Shown: piece by piece, positions 45,992-55,240 of the stretch
Layout: every line of letters starts with the position of its first letter
Position numbering within the stretch: position 1 is the first letter of the stretch
Origin: CALGYY01 sp963678485
GTDB lineage: Bacteria > Bacteroidota > Bacteroidia > Bacteroidales > CAIWKO01
Length of the DNA stretch: 64,000 nucleotides
Assembly: GCA_963678485.1 (NCBI GenBank)
Contig: OY782882.1
Coordinates: 1,488,001-1,552,000 of the forward strand
Reading direction: 5' to 3'
Translations under genes and position numbers: made by a program
The notes under the pieces: generated by a model
Seen by the model: the letters and a program-made list of their open reading frames with translations, nothing else
What the model was told of the DNA's origin: nothing
Databases searched by the model: none

Positions 45992-48442
45992 ATGGCTTTT
46001 CGAAAAATACCAGCAATCAATGATGAGGTCGATGTCAAATTGTTTTTGCACATCGCAAGGAAAAACCTGTTAGCAGTCATTATATTCATCGCAGTGGCGC
46101 TTATTGGTGCATTCTTATACCTTCGCTACACTTATCCTTTGTACGAAACCAAAGCAATCATACAGCTTGATGTTAAAAGTGAAGCTGACAAATACCTGAA
46201 TGCTCTGGCCGATAAACAACCAGCCGAAGAAGGCATGGCAAAGCGTGTTGAGCTTTTACGCTCGCCTATTTTTCTTGCTCGCGCCTTTTCCAAATTACCC
46301 CTTACCACTTCCTATTATATCAAAGGAACAATTTTAAATACCGAACTTTATCGTAATGCTCCTTTTGAAGTTATATCGCAGGTTAAAAATCCATCGGCCT
46401 ATAATGTTCCATATTACGTTAGCTTTAATAGCTCCGACAGCTATACCCTATCCTATACTATCAATGGAAAAGAAACCGAAAACGTTTACAAAGTTGGAGA
46501 AGATGTAGTATTGCCTGAGGTTACGCTCAGAGTTAATATTAAAGATCAAAGTCAGGTCGTTACCGGTTCTGATGATCTCGACGGCATATTGTACTTTTTC
46601 ACATTGAACAATCCCGAAGAAATTGTGTCTACATACATGGCCAATTTACGGATCAATATTTTAAGTGAACAGGCTAAGACATTGCAAATTATTTATAGCG
46701 ACCGCAATCCTCAAAAAGCAACAGAGATTGTAAATATTATTGTTGAAGAATTTCGCATCTACGATCTAGAGCGCAAAGCAGAAGGCGCAAACAATATTTT
46801 AGGATATATCGACGAGCAGCTTTTGCTTATCTATGGGGAGTTATATGATTCTGAATTTCAGCTCGACAGTTTTCGCAGGGTAAACAATATTGACACTACC
46901 TATCTGAAAGACCCCATTGATCTTAAAGTACAGCTTGAGGAGTACGAACACCAGTTGCTGAGTTTTGATAATGAAGAAGCAACATTAGATCAACTTGATG
47001 ATGAGCTTCAGAAACCGGGCGATATCAACATTTATAAACTTACTGCAATTATCGCCGGGAGCGATTTTCAGACGGTCATTGCAGGAATGATTAATGGTAT
47101 CCAGGATCTGCTGATTAAGAAAGAACAATACCTGTATGAGGTCACCCCACAAAACGGACAGATTGAAGCTTTGGATTACCAGATAAACATCCGGCGTAAA
47201 CTCCTGCACGAAAGCATAAAATCCATCAAAACAAATCTTATTGCGCGTCGAACAGAGATTAGCAAAAAGATGCAGGAATCGAGCGGGAAGTATTTCAAAA
47301 AAGATCTGGGATTCAGTCCCATTGAACTTAACAAATTGCAACGCTTGTATAGTGTCAACGAAAAGTACTACAATGAACTGATACAAAAACGTGCTGAATA
47401 TAGTATCACCAAAGCTGGATTAGTTTCGGAAAACGTTGTGCTCGATAAATCGCGGGTTCCGCAAAGCCCCATCTCGCCTATCCCACAGACCGTTTATCTC
47501 GCGTGTTTGCTGGCTGCTTTTGTATTAAGTATTGGATTAATCATTGGGAAATATCTTTTATATAATACAATTGTCAGTATTGGAGATATTAAAAAATATA
47601 CTGATGTTTCCGGACTGGGCTTGATACCGAAGTATAACAAATCCATTCCTGAATCACAGATTATCGTTGACCGAGAGCCGCGATCACTGATTGCAGAAGC
47701 ACTGCGTTCGATACGAACCAATCTGCAATTTATCAACAATGAGCCCGGACCTAAGGTAATTGCTGTTACATCAACGATTTCAGGAGAAGGAAAAACCTTC
47801 TTTGCATTGAATCTTGCAGGTGTTATAGCGTTTTCCAACAAGCGCGTTATTATCATCGACCTTGACTTACGCAAGCCCAAGATTCACACGGGCTTTGGCG
47901 TTAACAACCGTCGTGGTATGAGTAATATTCTCGCTGGAAAAGAGAAGATCGAGGATTGCATACAAAAGAGCACCCTTCCAAATCTTGACTTCATCACTGC
48001 TGGTATTGTACCTCCGAATCCTTCGGAGTTGATCATTGGCCCCAACATGGAAAGTACAGTTGAAGAGCTGAAGAAGGTATATGATTATGTTATTATCGAC
48101 AATCCTCCTGTGGGTGTAGTAACCGATGGTATGAAGAGCCTGCAAATGGCGGATTACCCGATTTATGTATTCAAATCTGGTTACAGCAAACGCTTCTATA
48201 TAGAGAATCTGGAGCGATTGGTGAATGAAAGTCACATCACTCATATTTCCTACGTACTCAATGCTGTTGAACTGGGGGCTGTCGCCTATGGTCGATATAA
48301 TTATTCGAGCAGTAAACAGGGTTATGGTTATGGATATGGATATGGATACGGATATTACGATGAAGAGAGTACGATGAAGAGTAAGCATCCGTTACTTGAC
48401 AAAATACTGATTGCCCTACATCTTAAAAAGAAAAAGATATGA
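45992..48442 (+). CDS. Wzc-like polysaccharide co-polymerase and tyrosine kinase
   Basis: 816 residues. Two transmembrane helices flank a large periplasmic Wzz domain with coiled coils. The cytoplasmic BY-kinase domain has Walker A STISGEGKTFFALNLAG, Walker A' IIDLDLRKPK, Walker B YVIIDNPPVGVVTD and a Tyr-rich tail (QGYGYGYGYGYGYYDEE) for autophosphorylation. It controls chain length and export with Wza. Overlaps rfbC by 4 bp. Confidence 0.92.
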   Translation: MAFRKIPAINDEVDVKLFLHIARKNLLAVIIFIAVALIGAFLYLRYTYPLYETKAIIQLDVKSEADKYLNALADKQPAEEGMAKRVELLRSPIFLARAFSKLPLTTSYYIKGTILNTELYRNAPFEVISQVKNPSAYNVPYYVSFNSSDSYTLSYTINGKETENVYKVGEDVVLPEVTLRVNIKDQSQVVTGSDDLDGILYFFTLNNPEEIVSTYMANLRINILSEQAKTLQIIYSDRNPQKATEIVNIIVEEFRIYDLERKAEGANNILGYIDEQLLLIYGELYDSEFQLDSFRRVNNIDTTYLKDPIDLKVQLEEYEHQLLSFDNEEATLDQLDDELQKPGDINIYKLTAIIAGSDFQTVIAGMINGIQDLLIKKEQYLYEVTPQNGQIEALDYQINIRRKLLHESIKSIKTNLIARRTEISKKMQESSGKYFKKDLGFSPIELNKLQRLYSVNEKYYNELIQKRAEYSITKAGLVSENVVLDKSRVPQSPISPIPQTVYLACLLAAFVLSIGLIIGKYLLYNTIVSIGDIKKYTDVSGLGLIPKYNKSIPESQIIVDREPRSLIAEALRSIRTNLQFINNEPGPKVIAVTSTISGEGKTFFALNLAGVIAFSNKRVIIIDLDLRKPKIHTGFGVNNRRGMSNILAGKEKIEDCIQKSTLPNLDFITAGIVPPNPSELIIGPNMESTVEELKKVYDYVIIDNPPVGVVTDGMKSLQMADYPIYVFKSGYSKRFYIENLERLVNESHITHISYVLNAVELGAVAYGRYNYSSSKQGYGYGYGYGYGYYDEESTMKSKHPLLDKILIALHLKKKKI

Positions 48443-48981
48443 TCGTCACAGCCCTTGATATCCCTGAGGTAAAGGTGATTCAACCCAAAGTCCACGAGGA
48501 TGGCCGTGGATACTTTTTCGAATCCTTTCATAAAGAAATCCTTGCTAATGCAGGCATTTCGGAGGATTTCGTACAAGATAACCAATCCTTATCCGGGAAG
48601 CATATATTACGTGGATTACATTTTCAAAATCCTCCGTTTCAGCAGGGTAAGCTTGTGCGTGTAATCAAAGGCGCAGTGCTTGATGTTGCTGTGGACATTC
48701 GTAAAAATTCGCCATATTATGGTAAATGGGTTGCACAAGAGCTTAGTGAATCGAACAAATTGATGTTGTGGGTTCCTGCGGGCTTTGCGCATGGCTTTGT
48801 TACGCTAGAAGATGATACCATTTTTTCATATAAGTGTACAGGCTACTACAACAGGGAATCCGAAGGCAGTATTCTTTGGAACGACCTTGAGCTAAATATT
48901 AAGTGGGGTGTAGAAACACCCATACTTTCGGATAAAGATCGCGTGGCTCCGAAATTTTGCTCGCTAAAGTCTTTGTTTTAA
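48439..48981 (+). CDS. rfbC: dTDP-4-dehydrorhamnose 3,5-epimerase
   Basis: 180 residues, cupin fold. FSF-type start VKVIQPKVHEDGRGYFFESF, QDNQSLSGKHILRGLHFQNP with catalytic His, KGAVLDVAVDIRKNSPYYGK, and WVPAGFAHGF and YYNRESEGSILWND. Makes dTDP-L-rhamnose precursor for the polysaccharide. ATGA overlap with wzc. Confidence 0.93.
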   Translation: MIVTALDIPEVKVIQPKVHEDGRGYFFESFHKEILANAGISEDFVQDNQSLSGKHILRGLHFQNPPFQQGKLVRVIKGAVLDVAVDIRKNSPYYGKWVAQELSESNKLMLWVPAGFAHGFVTLEDDTIFSYKCTGYYNRESEGSILWNDLELNIKWGVETPILSDKDRVAPKFCSLKSLF

Positions 48982-49026
48982 GCGATAAAATTGCTACTTT
49001 TGCGCCCTCAAAAATAAAGTGGCCTC

Positions 49027-50106
49027 TTGAATCCATCGAATCTGTATTTGATTATTGCTTTCTCTTCCTTCTTCATTGCAGCCCTACTGTTTTCCCTGCT
49101 GATTAATGGCTTATTCATTCGTTTCGCTAAAACGCTTGGAATCCGCAGTAATACTGACAATATGATTCGCTGGAGCACCAGCAGTAAACCCTCTTTTGGC
49201 GGCATCGGATTCTATATCATTTACATGATATCCATTGCGGCCTTATCATTCATCTTTGAGCATAATGAGAATTTCCGCAATGTGCAGTTTCTGGGCTTCA
49301 TAGCCGCCTCATCGCTTGCCTTCCTCATGGGCTTATTTGATGATGCTTACAATACCAAAGTGTGGCTTAAACTACTTACCCAGATCCTTTGCGGTGTAAT
49401 ACTTATAGCAACCGGAACTTATATTCATTTGTTTGGCAATATCTGGCTAAATTATCTGCTTACAATTTTCTGGATCATCGGCTTGATGAATTCCATCAAT
49501 ATGCTTGATAATATGGATGCTATTACCAGTATTGTTTCGCTATTTATTTTTTCTGCATTTTTAATGTTACTGGCATTTGAGCATTTGTTTACTTCACCCT
49601 ATGCCGTGTTGCTCATTGGACTTATTGCGGCACTCATGGGATTTCTGTTTTACAACTGGAACCCCTCGAAACTATATATGGGCGATACCGGAAGCCAGTT
49701 TTTAGGTTTGCTCCTTGCATTTTTTGGAATTGTCTTCCTTTGGAACAGCAAGGATGTGAGTGGTGAAATTCTCTCTTCTGACCATAGACTTGTCATGGTA
49801 TTGACAATGTTCGTTCTCCCGATTAGTGATACCACCACAGTAGTTATCAAACGTCTGCGCCGCGGCAAATCACCTTTTGTTGGAGGCAAGGACCATACAA
49901 CGCATCACCTGTCCTACCTTGGGCTTAGCGACCGAATGGTGGCTGTTGTTTTTCTAATTATTGCCTTTGTTTCCTGGTTACTGGTGCTGGTCATTTTTAA
50001 TATAACCCCTTGGTATACCTACTACGACGCAATATTTGGCGCCTTTTTCCTGTTGGTCTTTGTTTCACTTTTCATCATTGGGAATAAAAATATCCCTAAA
50101 CAGTAA
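49027..50106 (+). CDS. MraY/WecA-family undecaprenyl-phosphate sugar transferase
   Basis: 359 residues, TTG start, about ten hydrophobic segments. WecA-type motifs: KPSFGGIGFYIIY, LMGLFDDAYNTK with the Asp pair, NSINMLDNMDAI, FLFYNWNPSKLYMGDTGSQF, and HTTHHLSYLGLS with the His-rich loop. Loads the first sugar phosphate on the lipid carrier for surface polysaccharide. A TACTTTTG -7 box lies about 35 bp upstream. Confidence 0.88.
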   Translation: MNPSNLYLIIAFSSFFIAALLFSLLINGLFIRFAKTLGIRSNTDNMIRWSTSSKPSFGGIGFYIIYMISIAALSFIFEHNENFRNVQFLGFIAASSLAFLMGLFDDAYNTKVWLKLLTQILCGVILIATGTYIHLFGNIWLNYLLTIFWIIGLMNSINMLDNMDAITSIVSLFIFSAFLMLLAFEHLFTSPYAVLLIGLIAALMGFLFYNWNPSKLYMGDTGSQFLGLLLAFFGIVFLWNSKDVSGEILSSDHRLVMVLTMFVLPISDTTTVVIKRLRRGKSPFVGGKDHTTHHLSYLGLSDRMVAVVFLIIAFVSWLLVLVIFNITPWYTYYDAIFGAFFLLVFVSLFIIGNKNIPKQ

Positions 50107-50117
50107 AGCTTCTCATT

Positions 50118-51122
50118 ATGAAAAAGGTATTAACGATTTCACTGATTATCGTTGCTGTGCTCACAGGGGCGTATTTCCTGATGTCGTCCTCCTTGTTTTT
50201 TAGCAACAACGACGAAGACAAAGCCTACAGGGACGCCTTTTCGAGGCATTACAAAATGTTTGCAGTGGAAGTGCCCACTCAGCTTGACTTTGCTGGGGAG
50301 CCGGTACCACTTGATGAGTATTATGTGCGCGAGAGTCTCGATCGTGAATTATTGGTAAATACATACTGGCATTCCAATACGATTTTAATGGTTAAGCGTG
50401 CCTTTCGCTGGTATCCGGTCATGGAGCCCATCTTTAAAAAGAACAATATCCCAACAGACTTCTTTTTCCTTTGCATGATTGAAAGTGGTTTGGAGCAGGT
50501 GGTTTCTCCCGCAGGTGCAGCAGGCTTTTGGCAATTTTTAAAAAGTACTGGGACCTCATACGGTCTTGAGATCAGCACCGAGGTTGATGAACGCTATCAT
50601 GTGGAAAAATCTACTGAAGCAGCCTGCAAATATTTAAAGAACGCCTATGCAAAATTCAACAGCTGGACATTGGCTGCTGCCTCGTATAATATGGGTATGG
50701 AAGGCTTGTCCGACCAATTAGCGCAACAAAAAACAAAGTCATATTATGAGCTTCAGCTTAATAAGGAAACACTGCGTTATGTCTATCGAATACTTGCCGT
50801 AAAAACGATTTTTTATCAACCGGTACGTTATGGATTTTATTTGCGCAAGAAAGATCTTTACCCACCTATTCCTGTGCAATCTGTAAGCACTGATACCACC
50901 ATTGCTGATTTTGCTGATTTCTGCGTTGAACACAAAGTAAGCTACCGTGCTTTCAAGGAAATGAATCCTTGGTTACTGAAAAATACCCTTACCAATAAAG
51001 ATCGCAAGACATACAATATTGCCTTACCCCGCGACGGTGTTACATCATACACTAAGCTTCTGGCAAAAGAGCAAGCAGGGGATCTTTTTAATGATACTCT
51101 TAAAGTAGAAAACATCAGATAG
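50118..51122 (+). CDS. Lytic transglycosylase (SLT domain, MltD-like)
   Basis: 334 residues. N-terminal helix as signal or anchor, then the SLT domain: catalytic Glu122 in FLCMIESGLEQ, SPAGAAGFWQFLKSTG, and SWTLAAASYNMGMEG. The C-terminal region (AFKEMNPWLLKNTLTN) is LysM-like. Cleaves peptidoglycan glycan chains; its place next to a polysaccharide export locus may reflect cell-wall opening for export. Confidence 0.88.
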   Translation: MKKVLTISLIIVAVLTGAYFLMSSSLFFSNNDEDKAYRDAFSRHYKMFAVEVPTQLDFAGEPVPLDEYYVRESLDRELLVNTYWHSNTILMVKRAFRWYPVMEPIFKKNNIPTDFFFLCMIESGLEQVVSPAGAAGFWQFLKSTGTSYGLEISTEVDERYHVEKSTEAACKYLKNAYAKFNSWTLAAASYNMGMEGLSDQLAQQKTKSYYELQLNKETLRYVYRILAVKTIFYQPVRYGFYLRKKDLYPPIPVQSVSTDTTIADFADFCVEHKVSYRAFKEMNPWLLKNTLTNKDRKTYNIALPRDGVTSYTKLLAKEQAGDLFNDTLKVENIR

Positions 51123-51138
51123 TGAACCGGCCCAAGTG

Positions 51139-54039
51139 ATGGAAAAGAAATTGAAGGATTGTGTTGAACAAGTGGACGACAGCGGGTTTTCGCATGATAG
51201 TGACCAGCTGCTTCAGGTATTTGGCGCCAGGGTACATAACCTAAGGAACATCGATGTTGTGCTACCGCGTAATAAACTTGTCGTGATTACAGGCCTGAGT
51301 GGCAGTGGAAAATCATCACTGGCATTCGACACTATTTATGCAGAAGGTCAGCGCAGATACATGGAAACCTTCAGCAATTACGCGCGACAATTCATTGGCA
51401 ATATTGAGCGCCCCGATGTTGATAAGATTACCGGATTGAGTCCGGTGATTTCAATTGAACAAAAATCAACCAACCGTAATCCCAGATCTACGGTTGGAAC
51501 GGTGACTGAGATATACGATTTTCTTCGCTTATTGTATGCGCGCGTTGCTGATGCCTATTCGCTTGCAACCGGAAAGCTGATGATCAAATATACCGAGCAG
51601 CAAATCATAGATCTGATCTTTACGCATTATAACGATCATAATCTCGTTCTCCTTTCTCCGAAAATCAAGGGTCGCAAGGGACATTACCGCGAACTCTTCG
51701 AACAGATGCGCAAGCAAGGATTTGTGCGAGCCCGCGTAGATGGAGCAATTCGTGAGTTGACGGTTGGAATGCAGCTCGATCGCTATAAAGTGCACGATAT
51801 TGAATTGGTGGTCGATCGGATTCACATTGCTAAAGAATCATCTCAGCGTCTTACTGCATCGCTTCAGACTGCACTGCACCATGGCAAAGGAAGCATGATG
51901 GTGCTTGATGATGAAACTGGAACCATTCGTCATTTCAGCAGAAATCTGATGTGCCCTGATTCCGGCGCATCCTACGACGAGCCGGAACCCAACACATTTT
52001 CTTTTAACTCACCTTACGGTGCTTGTCCACGCTGCAGCGGACTTGGTAATATTATGGAAGCCGATCTGACCAAGATTATTCCTGATTCCAAAAAAAGCAT
52101 ACGTAACGGAGGCCTTACACCACTAGGTCCGTATAAGAATAGCTGGATTTTTTATCAGCTTGAAGCCATCGGAAACAAATATGAATTCACACTTGACACT
52201 CCGCTTTCGCAGATTCCTGAGGATGCATTGAACACCATACTTTATGGTTCAGACGAGGTTTTCAACGTAAAAAATGAATACATCGGAGTTACCTCATCCT
52301 ATGCGCTGAACTTTGAAGGCATTGTAAATTTCATTCTAAATCAGAACAGCGACGCGCCTTCTCCCGCCATTAAAAAATGGGCGGGAAATTTTATGAATCG
52401 CGTGGAATGTCCCGAATGCCATGGCAAACGTTTAAAGAAAGAATCCCTTCAATTTAAAATTGATGGAATGACCATATCTGACATGGCAGAGATGGATTTG
52501 CTTATGCTGAAAGATTGGTTCGAGCATTCACAGCAGAAATTAGAAGCGCGTAAAATGAAGATTGCTTATGAAATCATTCGTGAGATTTCTTCACGTATCG
52601 ATTTTCTGCTGGGGGTCGGTCTTGAGTATCTCACTTTGAATCGCCCTGCTGGCAGCCTTTCTGGAGGTGAAGCCCAGCGAATACGATTAGCCACACAGAT
52701 TTCTTCACAGCTTGTAAATGTTCTATACATACTTGACGAACCCAGTATTGGCCTGCATCAGCGCGACAATACACGATTAATCCACGCGTTGAAAGAATTG
52801 CGTGATTTAGGTAATACGGTGATTGTAGTAGAACATGATAAGGAAATGATTGAGGCAGCAGATTATATTGTTGATATTGGACCAGGTGGCGGAGTGAATG
52901 GCGGACATGTTCTTGCAACAGGTACGCTGGACAAAATATTAAAGTGTAATACACTGACCGCTCAATATCTGAATGGAAAGAAACGTATTGAATTGCCTAA
53001 GCAGCGGCGAGAAGGAAATGGAAAATCAATCACGCTGAAAGGCGCCAATGGCCATAATCTAAAGAATGTTGACATTAGTTTTCCGTTGGGAAAATTCATT
53101 TGCGTAACAGGTGTTTCCGGTTCGGGCAAATCATCGCTGATCAACCAAACACTTTACCCGATTCTGCATCAGCATTTCTTTCGCGAAGGAGTGTTGCGTC
53201 CTCTGGTATATGAGTCTATCGACGGATTAAAAGCCATTGATAAAGTAATTGAGATCGACCAAAGTCCGATTGGAAAAACGCCACGTTCTAATCCTGCTAC
53301 ATACACAGGAGTATTCGACGAGATTCGTAAAATCTTTGCCGGATTACCGGAAGCCCGTGCACGTGCCTATCAGCCGGGAAGATTTTCGTTTAATGTGAAG
53401 GGTGGTCGCTGCGAAACCTGTGGTGGCGCAGGCTTGAAGGTGATAGAAATGAATTTTCTGCCCGATGTCCATGTGCCATGTGAAGCCTGTTTTGGCAAAC
53501 GATATAATCGGGAAACCTTAGAAATAAAGTACAAAGGAAAATCCATCAACGATGTGCTGAATATGAGTATTGATCAGGCTATGGAATTCTTTGAACACAT
53601 ACCTGCGATTATTCAGAAAATACGGGCCTTGCAATTTGTAGGTCTCGGATATATCACACTGGGTCAACAATCCACCACACTTTCAGGAGGCGAAGCACAA
53701 CGCGTGAAACTGGCGTCTGAATTATCAAAAAAAGATACGGGCAAAACATTATACATACTTGACGAACCCACCACCGGGCTGCATTTCGAAGATGTCAGAA
53801 TACTGTTAGAAGTATTGAATAAGCTCGTAGATAAAGGAAATACTATTATTGTGATTGAGCATAATATGGAAGTCATTAAAGTGGCCGATCATATTATTGA
53901 TATGGGTCCTGAAGGGGGCGCACGTGGAGGTAAAATCGTTTGTGAAGGAACACCAGAAGCGATATGTGGAACGACAGAAAGTTATACCGCACAATATCTT
54001 GAAGAGTATCTCGATAAAAAAATTGTATCTTTGAATTGA
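51139..54039 (+). CDS. uvrA: Excinuclease ABC subunit A
   Basis: 966 residues from the ATG at 51139 (a GTG lies 3 bp upstream). Two ABC ATPase modules: Walker A TGLSGSGKSSLAFDTIYAEG and TGVSGSGKSSLI, signatures NRPAGSLSGGEAQRIRLA and STTLSGGEAQRVKLA. Zinc-binding Cys clusters are CPECHGKRLK and CETCGGAGLK with CEACFGKRY. Damage recognition in nucleotide excision repair. Confidence 0.97.
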   Translation: MEKKLKDCVEQVDDSGFSHDSDQLLQVFGARVHNLRNIDVVLPRNKLVVITGLSGSGKSSLAFDTIYAEGQRRYMETFSNYARQFIGNIERPDVDKITGLSPVISIEQKSTNRNPRSTVGTVTEIYDFLRLLYARVADAYSLATGKLMIKYTEQQIIDLIFTHYNDHNLVLLSPKIKGRKGHYRELFEQMRKQGFVRARVDGAIRELTVGMQLDRYKVHDIELVVDRIHIAKESSQRLTASLQTALHHGKGSMMVLDDETGTIRHFSRNLMCPDSGASYDEPEPNTFSFNSPYGACPRCSGLGNIMEADLTKIIPDSKKSIRNGGLTPLGPYKNSWIFYQLEAIGNKYEFTLDTPLSQIPEDALNTILYGSDEVFNVKNEYIGVTSSYALNFEGIVNFILNQNSDAPSPAIKKWAGNFMNRVECPECHGKRLKKESLQFKIDGMTISDMAEMDLLMLKDWFEHSQQKLEARKMKIAYEIIREISSRIDFLLGVGLEYLTLNRPAGSLSGGEAQRIRLATQISSQLVNVLYILDEPSIGLHQRDNTRLIHALKELRDLGNTVIVVEHDKEMIEAADYIVDIGPGGGVNGGHVLATGTLDKILKCNTLTAQYLNGKKRIELPKQRREGNGKSITLKGANGHNLKNVDISFPLGKFICVTGVSGSGKSSLINQTLYPILHQHFFREGVLRPLVYESIDGLKAIDKVIEIDQSPIGKTPRSNPATYTGVFDEIRKIFAGLPEARARAYQPGRFSFNVKGGRCETCGGAGLKVIEMNFLPDVHVPCEACFGKRYNRETLEIKYKGKSINDVLNMSIDQAMEFFEHIPAIIQKIRALQFVGLGYITLGQQSTTLSGGEAQRVKLASELSKKDTGKTLYILDEPTTGLHFEDVRILLEVLNKLVDKGNTIIVIEHNMEVIKVADHIIDMGPEGGARGGKIVCEGTPEAICGTTESYTAQYLEEYLDKKIVSLN

Positions 54040-54058
54040 CAACATTAATTTTCTATAG

Positions 54059-54778
54059 ATGAACTTTAACAAAGAAAACGAAGAAAACCTGATCAGAGAA
54101 GCCTTTCAGCCTAAGGACTGGCATGAGATCAAGACAGATAATGCCTGGAATATTTTTAAGGTTATGGCCGAGTTTGTTGAAGGTTACGAAAAACTGGCTA
54201 AAATCGGGCCTTGCGTGACTATCTTCGGGTCGGCACGCACTCAACCTTCGCACAAATATTATAAACTGGCAGAGCAAATTGCCTATAAACTCACTAAATC
54301 AGGATTTGGTGTAATTACAGGCGGAGGCCCCGGAATCATGGAAGCAGCCAATAAAGGCGCTCATTTCTCCGGAGGTAAATCGGTGGGGCTTAACATTGAA
54401 TTGCCTTTCGAACAGCATCCAAATCCCTTTATCGACAGCGATAAATCCCTTTCGTTTAATTACTTTTTTGTACGTAAAGTAATGTTCATGAAGTACTCGC
54501 AGGGATTTATTGTAATGCCCGGTGGTTACGGTACGCTGGATGAATTTTTCGAAGCTATTACCCTTATCCAAACGCAGAAGATTATGCATTTCCCGATTGT
54601 GCTGGTAGAAAGAAATTACTGGCAGGGACTCATCGATTGGATTAAAGCTCATATGCTCGCTGAACATAATATTAGTCCGGCCGATATGGATCTCTTCACG
54701 CTGGTGGATACCGCAGAAGAAGCAGTGAAATATATCGAAGATTTCTATAATAAATATGCAATTAAACCCAACTTCTGA
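54059..54778 (+). CDS. LOG-family protein (TIGR00730-type)
   Basis: 239 residues, Rossmann fold with TIFGSARTQPSHKYY, ITGGGPGIMEAANKGA and the family hallmark PGGYGTLDEFFEAITL. These proteins are phosphoribohydrolases of nucleoside 5'-monophosphates; older name lysine decarboxylase is wrong. Overlaps the next gene by 1 bp. Confidence 0.9.
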   Translation: MNFNKENEENLIREAFQPKDWHEIKTDNAWNIFKVMAEFVEGYEKLAKIGPCVTIFGSARTQPSHKYYKLAEQIAYKLTKSGFGVITGGGPGIMEAANKGAHFSGGKSVGLNIELPFEQHPNPFIDSDKSLSFNYFFVRKVMFMKYSQGFIVMPGGYGTLDEFFEAITLIQTQKIMHFPIVLVERNYWQGLIDWIKAHMLAEHNISPADMDLFTLVDTAEEAVKYIEDFYNKYAIKPNF

Positions 54779-55227
54779 TGTTGGGAAAATCCACTGCATA
54801 TTGCAAAATACCGTTCCGTCTGGTTCCCATTGAGGATGATGGTTTTCATCTCATGATGGAAGTAAAAATCGGGCGAAAAAAGGCCAATGTACTTATAGAT
54901 ACTGGTGCCAGCAAAACAGTATTTGACTTGGATCGTATCCGGGAGTTCATCACTATGCCTGATACCTCATTCGAACGCAGTCCGCATATGAGTACTGGTT
55001 TGGGGACAAATAATCTGGTGAGTCACATCACTCGTTTGCCTTCACTTCGTATTGGCGAGGTCGTAATAAAGAACTTCAATGCAGTATTACTCGATCTCAC
55101 GCATGTAAATCAATCCTACGATCTTCTAGGTATTCCACGCATTGATGGAGTAATTGGAAGCGACCTTCTGAAAAAATACAGGGCGCAGCTTAGTTTTGGC
55201 AGCTGCACCCTGAAGATTTTTTTCTAA
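54778..55227 (+). CDS. Retropepsin-like aspartic protease
   Basis: 149 residues. Single D-T-G-A-S motif at residues 41-45 (NVLIDTGASKTVFD) and a later hydrophobic-G region (IDGVIGSDLLKKY), as in retropepsin-like proteins that act as dimers. No signal peptide, so cytoplasmic. ATG overlaps the preceding TGA. Confidence 0.8.
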   Translation: MLGKSTAYCKIPFRLVPIEDDGFHLMMEVKIGRKKANVLIDTGASKTVFDLDRIREFITMPDTSFERSPHMSTGLGTNNLVSHITRLPSLRIGEVVIKNFNAVLLDLTHVNQSYDLLGIPRIDGVIGSDLLKKYRAQLSFGSCTLKIFF

Positions 55228-55240
55228 TGATATGTCCCGA